Assembly (NCBI GenBank): GCA_004764695.1
Contig: SMSO01000034.1
Coordinates: forward strand, 4,348,501-4,412,500
Direction: 5' to 3'
DNA from: Schizochytrium sp. TIO01
Lineage: Eukaryota > Sar > Bigyra > Thraustochytrida > Thraustochytriidae
DNA length: 64,000 bases
Shown piece by piece: positions 24,601 through 34,200 of the stretch; position 1 is the stretch's first letter, and the number at the start of each line of letters is the position of its first letter. A program made the position numbers and the translations under genes. The notes beneath the pieces were generated by a model that saw only the letters and a program-made list of their open reading frames with translations, was not told the origin of the DNA and ran no database searches.

Positions 24601-25898
24601 ATGGCAGCTCTTGATGCCACGGTAGTTTCGATAAGCATCCGGCGTTTTGCGTCCTTCAACGCAGCTGCTTGAAATGCGCTCATCAGCCTCTCGCGCTGAC
24701 TAGCCACATTGATGCCTTTCTCACGAAGCACCTGGTGTGAAAGTGCTTTTGCGCGTGCCAAGGTGTAGTTCTCAAAAAGAGGTTTCATGTGTCCATAGCC
24801 AAGCTCATCTAGTACTGCATGTACCGGGTTTCCTTCGACATCGCTACCATCGCTGGCATCCATGCCGAGCGCACCAGTCTTCAAGTTGCTGCGTCTACGG
24901 TTTCGAAGGCGATCATCATCTTCATCTGAGGATGAGGAAGAGGAAGAAGACGAAGACAAGGAGCTTTCACTATCAGAAGAGGCCGCATCAGGGGGTGTTT
25001 CGTAATTCATGAAGGCATGGAGAATCGCAGCACGGTCCTTGAAGACGGAAATACCCCAAGCTTTCATGTCCTCATGTGTGAGCGCCTGTGCATCTTCAAT
25101 AGTCACGCAATTGTTTTCATCAAACAAGCCCATGTACTTCTGCAATTGAAGGTCACGCAGAACCTTACGTACATCACGGTACTCATCGCGGCCAACCTCA
25201 GTATTTGTCTCCTCTTTCAGGTCCGAAGAATAGCGTCTTTGGCGGCCACTATGGCTTCGCTGCTGCGATGGTTTTTTAGAGGATGAGCGCTTAGAGTGTT
25301 TTGAACTTTGCGATGAAGACCTCACGCGCCCTTTTCCTGAATTTCTCGAAGATGATCTTTTGGAGGATTTGTGCACTGACGGTGACCTTGAGATAGATGT
25401 GGATGACGCTGATACGGATGGTCGACGCGAGGAAGAACGGACCTTGCTCTTAGAGCGGCGTGATCCGCGCGAGTTTGATCGCACTCGAGCAGCCCTCCGC
25501 TCGAACAGCTCCTCGCTTCCGGATGAGGATTCTGAGTCCACATCAGAGTCCAGTTCCGACACGAATAGAAGGTCGTCCATGCGCTCCTTAAAGTTGAAGC
25601 CCGCGTCCTTGTGCAAGTGGCCCTCCACGGCATTCGAAAGCACAGCCGTGCGTAGCGGCAGTACACTGTTGCCACCCATGTTCAGTGCCATTGATTCCTC
25701 AGGCTTTCGTGACACGGAATTGCTTGCACTTCGCCGTGAGACTGAAGTTGTTCGCGCCGCCTTACCCGGCACGATGGGCAAGGCTTTTGACCGCGACGAG
25801 CTCGAAGCAGAGCTACGGCTTCGCGGAGGTTGCGAAGACGATGACGCGTGATGCGTATGCCGGTGGCTCCGAGAGCTGCTCGCAGCGCGGGCGCTCAT
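18654..25898 (-). CDS. Giant scaffold with ~19 tandem SAM-like domains and Ser/Arg/Lys linkers
   Basis: A single uninterrupted frame of 2414 residues. Residues 1-235 are Ser/Arg-rich and disordered. I count about 19 SAM-like units of ~65 residues. Seven lie between ~239 and ~990, a Lys/Glu helical stretch and Ser/Asp tract follow (~1000-1140), then twelve more lie between ~1144 and ~2332. A typical unit has an I(K)(K)-L helix, a mid-domain KxGFxSxKKCxxLxHxDLRxAG and a final MFSDRDKxIxAFK. In the C-terminal half the linkers are SRSRSKSK and SSSSSGSD blocks. The last ~75 residues hold an SH3-like module (IGSYVRYKG, YLVRF) and a Lys-rich end. SAM domains often polymerise and SR tracts bind RNA or splicing factors, so a polymerising scaffold is plausible; function is inferred. 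I know of no named protein with this architecture. The ATG at 25898 starts the open frame. Confidence 0.88.
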   Translation of the reverse strand: MSARAASSSRSHRHTHHASSSSQPPRSRSSASSSSRSKALPIVPGKAARTTSVSRRSASNSVSRKPEESMALNMGGNSVLPLRTAVLSNAVEGHLHKDAGFNFKERMDDLLFVSELDSDVDSESSSGSEELFERRAARVRSNSRGSRRSKSKVRSSSRRPSVSASSTSISRSPSVHKSSKRSSSRNSGKGRVRSSSQSSKHSKRSSSKKPSQQRSHSGRQRRYSSDLKEETNTEVGRDEYRDVRKVLRDLQLQKYMGLFDENNCVTIEDAQALTHEDMKAWGISVFKDRAAILHAFMNYETPPDAASSDSESSLSSSSSSSSSSDEDDDRLRNRRRSNLKTGALGMDASDGSDVEGNPVHAVLDELGYGHMKPLFENYTLARAKALSHQVLREKGINVASQRERLMSAFQAAALKDAKRRMLIETTVASRAAMIEQQANRTRGPSLQRSGYTPQMYQGLPSRSSGTHRRARSLERHHSRHADSSRVRGKSVAFSRPDRGFSTSRMRSRSGSESNSRMRPRELDPELESLLCAIGMQAYLGNFRGAGKCTLESVHDMSMPQLMEIGVNAYNDRRLIMDMIMNATIVNPNISPSQDVSDAESDGSEGEMDASLNKILSDLGLTRYKDRLLRHGYRTLRDFTNVTVHDLEKAGVENLTHGDLIIRKVESTEDKSADPLESLLRRRARSQERAHQRESSLVRVGPVSLRGTSLALPRSGPIREPSLPPNVDPNARVQLKRLEVGLETLLRATKLDQYIPNFQVCGKTTLEAVRDMTMPDLEDIGIDSYVSRRKLLDRVKSATVVKEPDAVAAAPADGSGGGNEDGVDMEPELRKVLSDLAMDNYIGVLERGGYRALRDFEGVNHSHLKRIGIDDLGRIDIILNKTKELLGETPAAPAPPPEDPPAEEPVALMSAKLLKVKESDIELVEKEVATVLSTCGMDAFFPAIKKNGDCNPVILKDKVESDWHQIGATAEQQKRLIAAFKDHKPSDVAEHIAKRKKHLQKLANSGRLAARIEREKARIEKEEKKKEEEEKKRLRQLKKAAAKKKAKKRSSKSKSKSKKKGRKGKKRKNDSSSDSSESDSESDSDSEKTSDSESDSDSDTGSSDSSSDSDDSDSSTSRKKSKKGNKSKKKKKKSGSKSDGKDPIKALFKDNNLEEHYNAIVKKAKITTIKKGQNMTGDDLEKAGIQTMAQRTNILLAFKRADPKKYSGSAGGGSSDSSSGSSSSSSDSDSSKKKKSRSKSRSKSRSKSRSKSKSKDSGSDSGLDSAAEEEALKKIFDDNGLKDKFKDAKKAGFTMKAGKSASHIELKGIEIPMTKRFAIIKACQAFDGKSSGGRKSASRSRSRSKSKKRSSSTSSSSSGSDAGGDSEEIKKILKKEGLDKHAKLLFSKGYTTFKKCKDLSHGELRAMGLTLFSDRDKLIQCLRDSKEGKSRSRSRSKSKGGSSSSSSGSEGSDDESVIKKVLKECNVNDTIRKDLEKKGFKSVKKCAEMSHSDLKQAGMWSYSDREKVLNAFKEAEGKMKTSKSRSRSRSKSKHKSRSRSRGGSSSSSSSSSDSDGGGDDEKKIKKTLQKLEVDDKVRKYLHKKGFTTIKKCKDMQHSDLREAGMVMYTQREKVINAFAEMKASKSRSKSRSRSSSKSSKKKKSRSRSRGRSRGSSSSSSNSSSSGSSGSDSGDDEAAIKKILKKEGLDDFRKNLQKADLMSLKKLKEVNHTDLRNAGITMFAKRDKIISAFKNVSVSKSRSRSRKRSKSKSSKSSKSSKHSKRSSSSSSGSSSGSSGSSSGSSADEWDEIKKVLKKLDKEKYAKEFKKAGLTSFKKTKDLTHANLRVAGVSLFSDRDKMITAFRDLKPSKRSKSRSKSRSRSRSKSKKKRSSSSSSSGSDSSKSSSSGSSSSGSGGSSEDEATIKEILKENKLDQYRKDLFKKGFDSIETCQSLTHADLRSFIVTYSERERLIKAFKAYKPSRKSKSKSKSKSRSRSRSRGRSRGSKRSSSSSSSSSSGDDEALIKDALKSAGMSIYRKKLFEQGFNTVKKCQAMNHADLRSAGISLFSDRDKLMKAMKDLKSSSKSRSKSRSRGRSRGSSSSSESSEGSSDDEEIIKDALKSVRCYSKLSPLLKQGFTVEKALKGSHVELKAVDIPMTQRFEIIKYIKANAEKKPKSRSRSGSRSRSRRRGSSSSSGSSSDADDSAAIRKALKSAGADRYYAIISRRYPTLKQCKELNHTTLRTMNIPTYAERDQIIKAFQAVSSRSGSRSRSRSSSRRRGGSSSEDEELLDLLTDAGVQRYYKAMCNAGFDTVSKCSKLGHPQLRNMGITMFGDREKILNAVKGAVTPSRYGEDARPNMRPKFAIGSYVRYKGTNARVHMGEIGQVANKLPDSKYLVRFGAGRQIREVVCKEIDLAVSYEKPKKKKKFLGLF

Positions 25899-28800
25899 AC
25901 TTGCCCAAATTGATCGTTGCTTTGGGATCTAGTTTAGAATGAATAAATCTTGACAACAAGATATCGACGAAAGGTCCACAAAGTGCAAGGACAGTATTTA
26001 AAAACGCTCGCTAGGAATTACACAGAACCTTGGAAGGATAAATCCACACCAGACGATACCTTGCCAATTCGGTACCTGAAGCCTATGAAAGGCGCCCAAG
26101 ATGGGTGGGTATCTTGAGTTCCTTCGAGATGCCACGTAGTGGAATTCTAGGAGTCCAAATACAACTTTGGCGGCGATCTCAAGAGTGTAATATTCAATGC
26201 AGCAAGCTGATTCTTGCTGGCAGGAATACCTTCGCGGACAGAGTCTCCCCAAGTCGAGAAACTGTGCGAGGGTCTGCGCAGAGCACAGGGATGAACGAAC
26301 GTCCGTGTATACTGTCAATCACAATTATACACCTATGTGACCGGCTGACTCTCGCTCGCGGCACGAAGCGGTGACCTCAGAGGGGCGGCAGCAGAGAGGC
26401 CCTCGCGGCAGAAGGGATGTTACAGGATCGGCAGGCGATTGGCCTGTACAAGAGTGGTACCCCGCGTCGAGAGCAAGCGGAGCGTGCACAGGCCTCCGTC
26501 GCGTGCGAGGGGAGTGTTTTTGTAATGCATCATCAAACAACACCAAAAAGGACTTTTTTAATTCCATTTCTTTTATAACTCCTTTAACTCCTTCATTTAT
26601 AAATAACTTTTGCAAACCATTTCTATACTCGGAGTGATAAATAGTGTATATTAATGAATGAATGAATTAATTAATTAATTAATTAATATACGCAGATTAA
26701 TGTTTTTACTAGTTTTTTCTTTTTCTTTTTTCATTCTTTATTATTTTTCGCAGAGGAAATAGACCAAAGTAAGACTCTTCAAGCGCCTCCTTGGCTTCAT
26801 TCAGTCTGTACTAGGTGGAGGCAGTCAGGCGCAGCAGCAGAGGCGTGGCTGGGAAAAAGAAGAATGCAGTCTGCATACAGTGCGGCGGCTACCTTGAATT
26901 TGAGCGAGCGAGCGAATGAGGGAAGCGATCGCTGCGATGGGCGGAAACGTGTGCATTACGTTCGCCTGCTTTTCCCTTTTCTATTTAATCGGAAACAAAC
27001 ATTATTTTTCTTTTTTCCCTAAGAATCAATTTGGACGAAACAACTTTCTTTGGGGCGCTTGTGAATAGGTAGAGTAAAGCATAGGAGGCGACCATTGGAG
27101 AATCATTTGTGAACAGAACTGCTCTATTTACCAAGATAGGTACTAATGGTAAGAAAAACAGCCAATAACAAAAGAAACACAATAACAAAAGAAACACTTG
27201 TGCAAATGGAAAAATTGGCAAATGATAATATGCTACGGTAAAGAATAGGGACATCCTATTTAAACGAAAGACCTGCCAAAAGAGGAAGTAGAAGGAAGTG
27301 AAGTATTTATACATATATACATGTATATACTTTTTTCTTTTTTTCTTTTTTTTTAACTATCCACCATGATAACTCGTGAATGCTAACAAGAAAGCGATGC
27401 TTATCAGAGTCGAGATTGAGATTCTTCTCTACTTCGAGATACCTAGGTAGGTACCTGGAGAACTTGAGAAAGACATCACCCACGATAGCAACCAGCAGGC
27501 AGGGCTTCACTTGTACGTATCATCTGCGTCAAAGTATTTGAAGTTGCTGAATGATTTGCAATTGATGAGTCGGAAGGCATCGCTAAAAAGTCCTCGTTGT
27601 ATCAGCGTTGATTGCTCATGTGCAGCAACCGTGTTGATTGCTCATGTGTAACAAAGTTGAGACAAGACCAAAGACGCCTGGGAGTTCCTCGCAAAGAACT
27701 TGTAAAACTGGCTAAAGCTGGCCAAAGCTGGCTTCGGTAACCTTTGTAGTTGTGTTGTGTGCACTGCTCATTACTCCGAGGTCAACCACGAAGTTTAAGG
27801 GCGTGGACTGCCACGTGCTCCAATGAGGCGAGGAAGGACATAGCTCTGGAATGATCGATGGGTGAGTGACTTTTTGGTCTATTGATTCTTGTTCTTGAGC
27901 ATGAGAGACGTTGTATCACAAATGTTGATTTTCGTCTCCAGGAATTACGATGATCATCAACACGCAGATAGATCAACACCGGCGTGTTCCGAGACCATCG
28001 CGGGTAGCAAAAAATGGTTGGCAGTCTGTGACTGCATTTGGGCTTCGCAAAGCCTAGATGATCTCATGCTAGCAGGTTTTGTGGATATTTGGCACCGCAA
28101 GTGCACTGCACCTGCTTAGACGAAGCGATGTTACCAAACTGTCGCAGATTTTACTTTATGGAAACATCAGAAGAACAACTCCGCCAAAGTGTCTTGCAAG
28201 GAAGCGTGCGGCCTCCGCCAACTTGAAGGCTGAAAATGAACGAGGTGGTGGAGTGGCCACTGCCCGTGATAACTTTGTTGTTCGCTAATATGAGCATATT
28301 GATGTCATAGATCTCTCAAAAGGCAAACCAGAGGTATCAAGCAAGCAAGCAAATATTTTGCAAATTTTCCAACGAATGGACACAGCTTACAGGGGTGAAG
28401 ATATTTGAGGAGTCTCATCGACTTAACAGCGGTATTTTTGATCGTGCGGAGAAAGGCTGAAAGTGTTATGAACTAAGCACGAAGCTGGACTTTCGAAGCA
28501 TCGTGTACGAGCCTAAGTGCTTATATGATGTCTTTGTGCAGGAAGAAACGACACTCTGCACGTGCGATAAGAGCATCGGCAGGATTGGGAGACACAGGAG
28601 GTCCCGGAGACAAGTGAGGCGCAAAACATCGAACGAATGCGAAAAGAGGCCACATCAGCCCCACAGATCAACAAGTAGAAACAGGTTGTCTTTGCAGCGA
28701 GTGAAAAGACTGCATTGATTGCTCTCGGCACATAAAATTTCGCAGGATCACTGTAAGTGAAATTGAAGTTGTCTCTTGAAATTGATGCCATCTAGAAGGC

Positions 28801-30109
28801 TTCGGACGCAAGCAGGATTTATATGACCATCCACTACAAAGCCGGTCTCATGGATAAGTCCCGAAGGAGCCATGATTTAATTAAAGATAAACCAAATAAA
28901 AAGTAGACCTCAGCCCCTCAGTGCGTGTGGGATATCGAGAACAACCCGAGCTCGTGCGCAGTCCCCAAGAGAACATTGTTTTGACAAAACTAAAGGAGTC
29001 AAGCCAAGGTATTCTGTGAGAAGCAAGATCATAAACCAACTCTCATTCTCCATAAATCAAGGTGCCCATTTGACAAAAGCTCCAACTTTATCATGGTAAC
29101 TATTATAAAGCTCATCGCCAAGCTCGACATCTTATTACCATGAAAAGCTCAATATATGATTAGAAATCAATTTTTATGGAAAGAAGAGAGTTTACCCCTG
29201 TTTTGTTTTGTCTTTTACTTTTTTCAAGTTTTTATCATCATGATAGAAAATACTCAGCATCAACAAAAACTTTTTAATATGTTTTTTTTAATATGTTTAT
29301 TTTTTGATTTTAGAAAAGTCAAAAATATTGTTGTATTATGGTATTATTGATAACTCTGCTCAATCGTCATCTCATCAAAATGAGGATCTTCCGGGGCAGC
29401 ATTACGTGATCGGCCACTCAGCGCCGTTACTTAAGGACCCTCTCCACAGATCAAGCGGGGAGCTCGGTTGTGGCCGTTTCTCATCTTGGACTCAGAGTTG
29501 TGCACGCCTTGAAATTCTTCCTTTTTAGCTCTTTTTTGATGCGCCAAGTAAAAAGCAACTCAAAGGAGGCAGCCTCCGGTTTCATATTGTGGGGGTCCTC
29601 GCAGACTCTGTGGAACAATAGGTGTGCACTGGCGCGGATGTGGCTTGGAACTGGTGCTGGGTAAGGCGCGTGTGGAGTAAGGAGTGACCAGGACTGCAGA
29701 TTAGTTCGTTCAAGCACGTGAATATGAGGATGGACTCGAAGATCACATGGTGTTAAGCGGGAAAATCATGGATCTGACGACGGATAGCTTAGGATGCGAA
29801 GGAAGTACCAAAGACCGGGAGAATATTGCAGTATCGAAAGGACGTTTGGGAAACAAGGCCTGAATAGAATTGTTTGGTCATCACACGGAGATTCTGGGTT
29901 CAAGTGCAACAGCCAACAGCAATAAGTCGTGAATCAGGTCAAATATCTAGGCTGTGGTCTTTTTAATCGAACAATACTCGCTCACTAAATTGTGTTGGCC
30001 TAATCGAGGTTTTATTTCAATTTGAGGGTCGGTTGGTAATTTATTTCGGTTGCTTGACTATTTGACTGTATTTGCTTCATCAAAGCGTTAGTATAAATCG
30101 AAAACTAGA
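25899..30109. other. 4.2-kb spacer, possibly with decayed coding sequence
   Basis: The 5' flanks of the SAM gene (minus) and the TPR gene (plus). 26380-26520 is GC-rich and unexplained. 26655-26692 is a TTAA-type AT tract. Near 27604-27660 GTTGATTGCTCATGTG occurs twice. Around 28080-28720 plus-strand frames of moderate quality are separated by scattered stops, as in an old pseudogene, but I recognise no family. The rest is AT-rich and shows nothing. Confidence 0.4.
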
Positions 30110-30994
30110 ATGGGTAAAAAAAAGTCTGCTGGAAAAGACAATGGTCTGGATTCTGATCAACTTGAGGGGAAAGGCAGTGGTAGCTCTCTAGAGGTCGAGG
30201 ACGAAGATGGAGAACAAGTCTTAAGCAAGCCTATTGAACTTGACTTAATAAATGATGTCCCTCCCCCTGAGTGCAAGTGTGCTGGAAGGGTCTTACGAAG
30301 AGAAAGGTATCGCCCGCACCTCTGTCCAATGGAGATTCGCAATAAATACTCTGTTTATGAAGGCCTTGAAGGTATTCAGCCAGGACAGCTTATTGAGAAT
30401 CAGCTTTTCAGACGCGTTGAAAGCCATCTTCCTCCAGACAACCAATTCAGAGATCAGCTCATCAGCGTTGAACCGAAAGAGAAAACTCGAAAGTGGTGCG
30501 AGCACCAGCTTGCGGAATACGATGCTCTTCTACTTCATCACAATCAAATTCGTGCGAAAGAACAACAAAAGGCTTTACTAGCTGTGCAGACGTCAACCAT
30601 GAGTTTAGATCAGGAAGGGACGAGATCTCTCCCTTCAGAAGCAAGGAATGTAAAGACAAATACTACAGAGCCTCATTGTGACAAAGATGCGGAAGATAGA
30701 GAATCTGAATTTTTAATTGAAGATCCGTGCAAGGGGGAGAACCTTGCCCTTCCATATACGCGTCGCGCAGCACTTTTGCTTGCTCTAGGACGATACAATG
30801 AAGCCCTTGACAGTGCCGAAAAGGCAACAACTCTCAATGTCCACCTTGCTAGTGCATTTTACCAGAAAGGTCTAGCTCACTATTATCTTGGGGACTACGC
30901 AGCCGCCATGGATGTGATGCTGCAAGGACTTAGATATAACCCCCACAATCCACGCCTTGATCGTGCTGCAGCCAGATTACGAGTGCTACTGTAA
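30110..30994 (+). CDS. TPR-containing protein of unknown function
   Basis: 294 residues, intact and intronless. Residues 1-45 are charged and Ser/Gly-rich. Residues ~50-110 hold a compact segment with Cys at CKC and HLCPMEIRNKYSVYEGL. A Glu/Lys/Gln helical stretch covers ~115-160, and an acidic linker follows. The C-terminal ~80 residues form about two tetratricopeptide repeats: ALLLALGRYNEALDSAEKA, then AFYQKGLAHYYLGDYAAAM and LRYNPHNPRL. TPR pairs usually bind peptides or chaperones, and the protein could be an adaptor. The N-terminal part matches no family I know. The gene sits between two giant SAM-domain genes on the opposite strand, and its stop lies 300 bp from the stop of the myosin fusion. 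Confidence 0.8.
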   Translation: MGKKKSAGKDNGLDSDQLEGKGSGSSLEVEDEDGEQVLSKPIELDLINDVPPPECKCAGRVLRRERYRPHLCPMEIRNKYSVYEGLEGIQPGQLIENQLFRRVESHLPPDNQFRDQLISVEPKEKTRKWCEHQLAEYDALLLHHNQIRAKEQQKALLAVQTSTMSLDQEGTRSLPSEARNVKTNTTEPHCDKDAEDRESEFLIEDPCKGENLALPYTRRAALLLALGRYNEALDSAEKATTLNVHLASAFYQKGLAHYYLGDYAAAMDVMLQGLRYNPHNPRLDRAAARLRVLL

Positions 30995-31292
30995 TGAAAA
31001 GTCACGCTGCTCGATGTCAGCATGAAATACTAAAGCCTGAGTTAGATCAAGCCGACTGCTGAAGATAAATTAGAAATTGTATAAAAGATAAAAATCATAT
31101 GTTCATTTTGAATTCAGGGTAAATAATCAGCCAAAGGTTTACGGAGCCAAGTAATTATTACTATGCACAATCAAAGTTAGATACAATTGATAGGCCCATC
31201 TTTGGCGAATTTGTTCATGTAGGTATTGTAACATTTGTCTTCAGGAAATAGTCACTAGTTAGCAGCTGCACGCTATTTCCAGAAGAGGTTTA

Positions 31293-34200
31293 TCAAGGAT
31301 CAGCGGGGCCCTCTTTGGAACGCTTCAGCTTAATTTCTGACAAACGACGTTTTCCAAATCGAGAGCTCCAAGATCCTTTTCCTCTCCGCTCCGTGCCCGT
31401 CGAAGGTGGACTTTCCGATGGCTGCGAAGATAGAGGAGCAGGAGGAGGGGGCAGAGAAGCAGAATCAGGATAAGATTGTACAGCATTCGCCAAGCTTGCA
31501 GGTGACGCTGTTGCACCTGTTCCATCCCCTTCTGAAACATGAGAAATATGTGCTGATTCAATCCCTGATGTGGTGTTAAAGCTCTGATCAGATGCATGAG
31601 TTCCCGACTCGCCTTGCTCACCTGTACTCAACGATAGCCTACCAGCGGTGGCATTCCTTTTTTGCATCTCTTTGTAGCGAACGTGAGCTGCGTTGGTTAT
31701 GCCATCTAGTGGTGATGAGAAAACTGGAGATGTTGCCGAAGATGTCATACCGTGGGGAGAAGAGAATGGTGAGAAGCGACGACTCGAGCTGTGTGGCACA
31801 AGTTTTGAGAAGAAAGTATTTAGGCGTCCGAGCGTTCCTTGTCTTGGAGGGATTTTCTTTAAATGGTCAACAGAAACTTTTGCGCATAGCCCTTCGTCAA
31901 ATTGGACTTGGCAATGTGGAGAGGTTAAAAAGGCCTCAATTACCATTCCAGTTGCATTACGCTCAATATCATATACATTATTCACCGTAAGCTTCACGCG
32001 GTCCCCCATCTCAAATTTAAGAGGTGGAAAAGCCTCGCTCACCGGTAGATATGCATCGCCTTGAAATGTTTGACAGTTCTCACATACAATTTGTTCACTT
32101 GTATTGACACGTCGACAGACGCCGCAAACCCAAGGTTCAGCATCCTCCATACCTCGGGAACTTTCATGTCTTGCGTACTGCGCATTATGAGCAGATCGCT
32201 TGCCGCACTGTTCGCATCTAGTCTGTTCTGGGTCATTTCCGTCAAATTGACAAATTCGGCATTTCCAAGTAGAGTTTTCAATGCTATTGTCGTCATCATC
32301 TCCACCTTCCACAAGGCTACTACTACCGCCTGAAAGGCCACCCCGTAGCTTGTTTCGAAAAGGTCCAAGAAAATTGTCATCCTTCGTCTCCATAGTTCGC
32401 GACCGAGATCGTGTTCGGAGCCGCGTAGCACTTCCAGCGTTAACTTGATCAAGACTGCGATGTCGCCGATGGTGCCTCGGCGGAAGCTCTTGGTTTAACA
32501 ACTCTCTATCATCAACGGAGGCAGATTTGGTCTCACTTCTGTTATTGGAGAGCTCGTCGAAACGATCTGCACCAGCCATTGCATTTGCCACACTCGGTCG
32601 CGGGTAACGGTTTCGCCGAAGAAACATCCTCTTATCTTCATCAGCCACGTCATCGTCCTCTGATGTTAGGGGCTTTATATTAGCTTTAATTGAATCAGCG
32701 TCATTCTCACTGTCATCTTCATCGTGTTCATCGAGCGCATCCAGTTTGAGGTCTTTCTTACTATTACGATCTTTACTTGATGACTTCTTATGCCCATCCC
32801 TCGAAGCCCCTGGGCGCAAGAACTTCTTTAAGAGTGGGCCGCCAGCTTTGATTTTCTCTAGAATCTGTTTCCGGTCATGATGGCTTCCCACACCTAATTT
32901 TGAAAGCTTTTGCTTGTTGAGTGATCCGAGCTCTTCTACACTAAAGATCCCGCGCTCTACAAGTTTACTGCGCCAGTCTTCTAAACCAAGCTCTATGATA
33001 GCATCTTCAAACCGAGGTCCTGATTCGTACAAATCTTCAAGTCTTTGACTGGGCCGTCGGGGTTGTGAAAGTGCAGATCCAACCCGTCCATAGTTGTGAA
33101 AAGCACGGATTAGTTTATCCTGGTGCGCAAAGAGTTTTACACCGAACTCTGGAAGCTCATCATGAGTCAACTGTTTTACTGACCGAATGTTGATAAAACC
33201 CATGGAACGAAAGCCATCCATGTACTGGCTGAGACCTAATTTGTCAAGCAGTTCACTCAGTAAACGACCATCCTCCTCATCATCGTCAAAGGCTTCAGCA
33301 TCGAAACCATCAAGCTCGGAGCCGCTGCTGACGATCGCAGATGCCCCATTACGGAATCGGCGTCGACGTCGAGGTGCTTCAAGGTTTGTAAACAAAAGTA
33401 GACCATCTAAGCGATCCCCTGTAGAAGGCAGTGGCAACTGGAAACTCTCTACAATTCTCTCTTTCAAAGGTGCGTTTTCGACAAAGCTTGCCCAAGCTTC
33501 TTCCTCGTCACCCATTTGAAGCTGCACTGATGCAGATACCCGATACCAGTCAGACCAAGATTTACTAACTTTCACAGTGTTGGAACAGAATTGTTCTGCG
33601 TAGGGTTCGCTGGTTATGATATGATAGAGGCTCACAGTTTGACGGGAGGAAAGCGCACGTGCTTTGGCTTCAAGAAGTTTTCTGTGTTTAGCTACTGCAA
33701 GGATGCGCTGTTGGCGCTGTTGATTCAATCCTCCCTCAGCCTTTGGCCTAGTATTGTCACCCTTGCTGTCATCAAACTCTATTTTTGCGGTTGGTGATAA
33801 TGGATTAGACGTCGCTGCGGGGACGCTGAGGATCTTAGAGAGCCTTCGACCGGTTGTCTCGTAACGCCGAGAGTGATCGAGCGAGTAGCTACTAGACAGT
33901 GCTGCTGCAGATATCAAGTCCGGTGTTGGAAACTCGCCAGAAGTCCTGATATGATTCACGGCAAGTGCATGGTCAACGAAGGAAATACTTCGTAGTTTCT
34001 TTGACTGGGATTCTTGTCGCAGTTGGGATAAGCGAGTACTTCCACGTTTCAAGTGTATCATCCAGGCCAAGGCTTGAGCCCAACGCTCACGCAAGGCAGC
34101 ATCTGACATTCGAAACATATGAACTTGGCCGGGACCAACAGTAATTTCTAGGTAATTGTGCCCAAGTTGATCTACAACATTTAGTGCTTTCACTTGTGTT

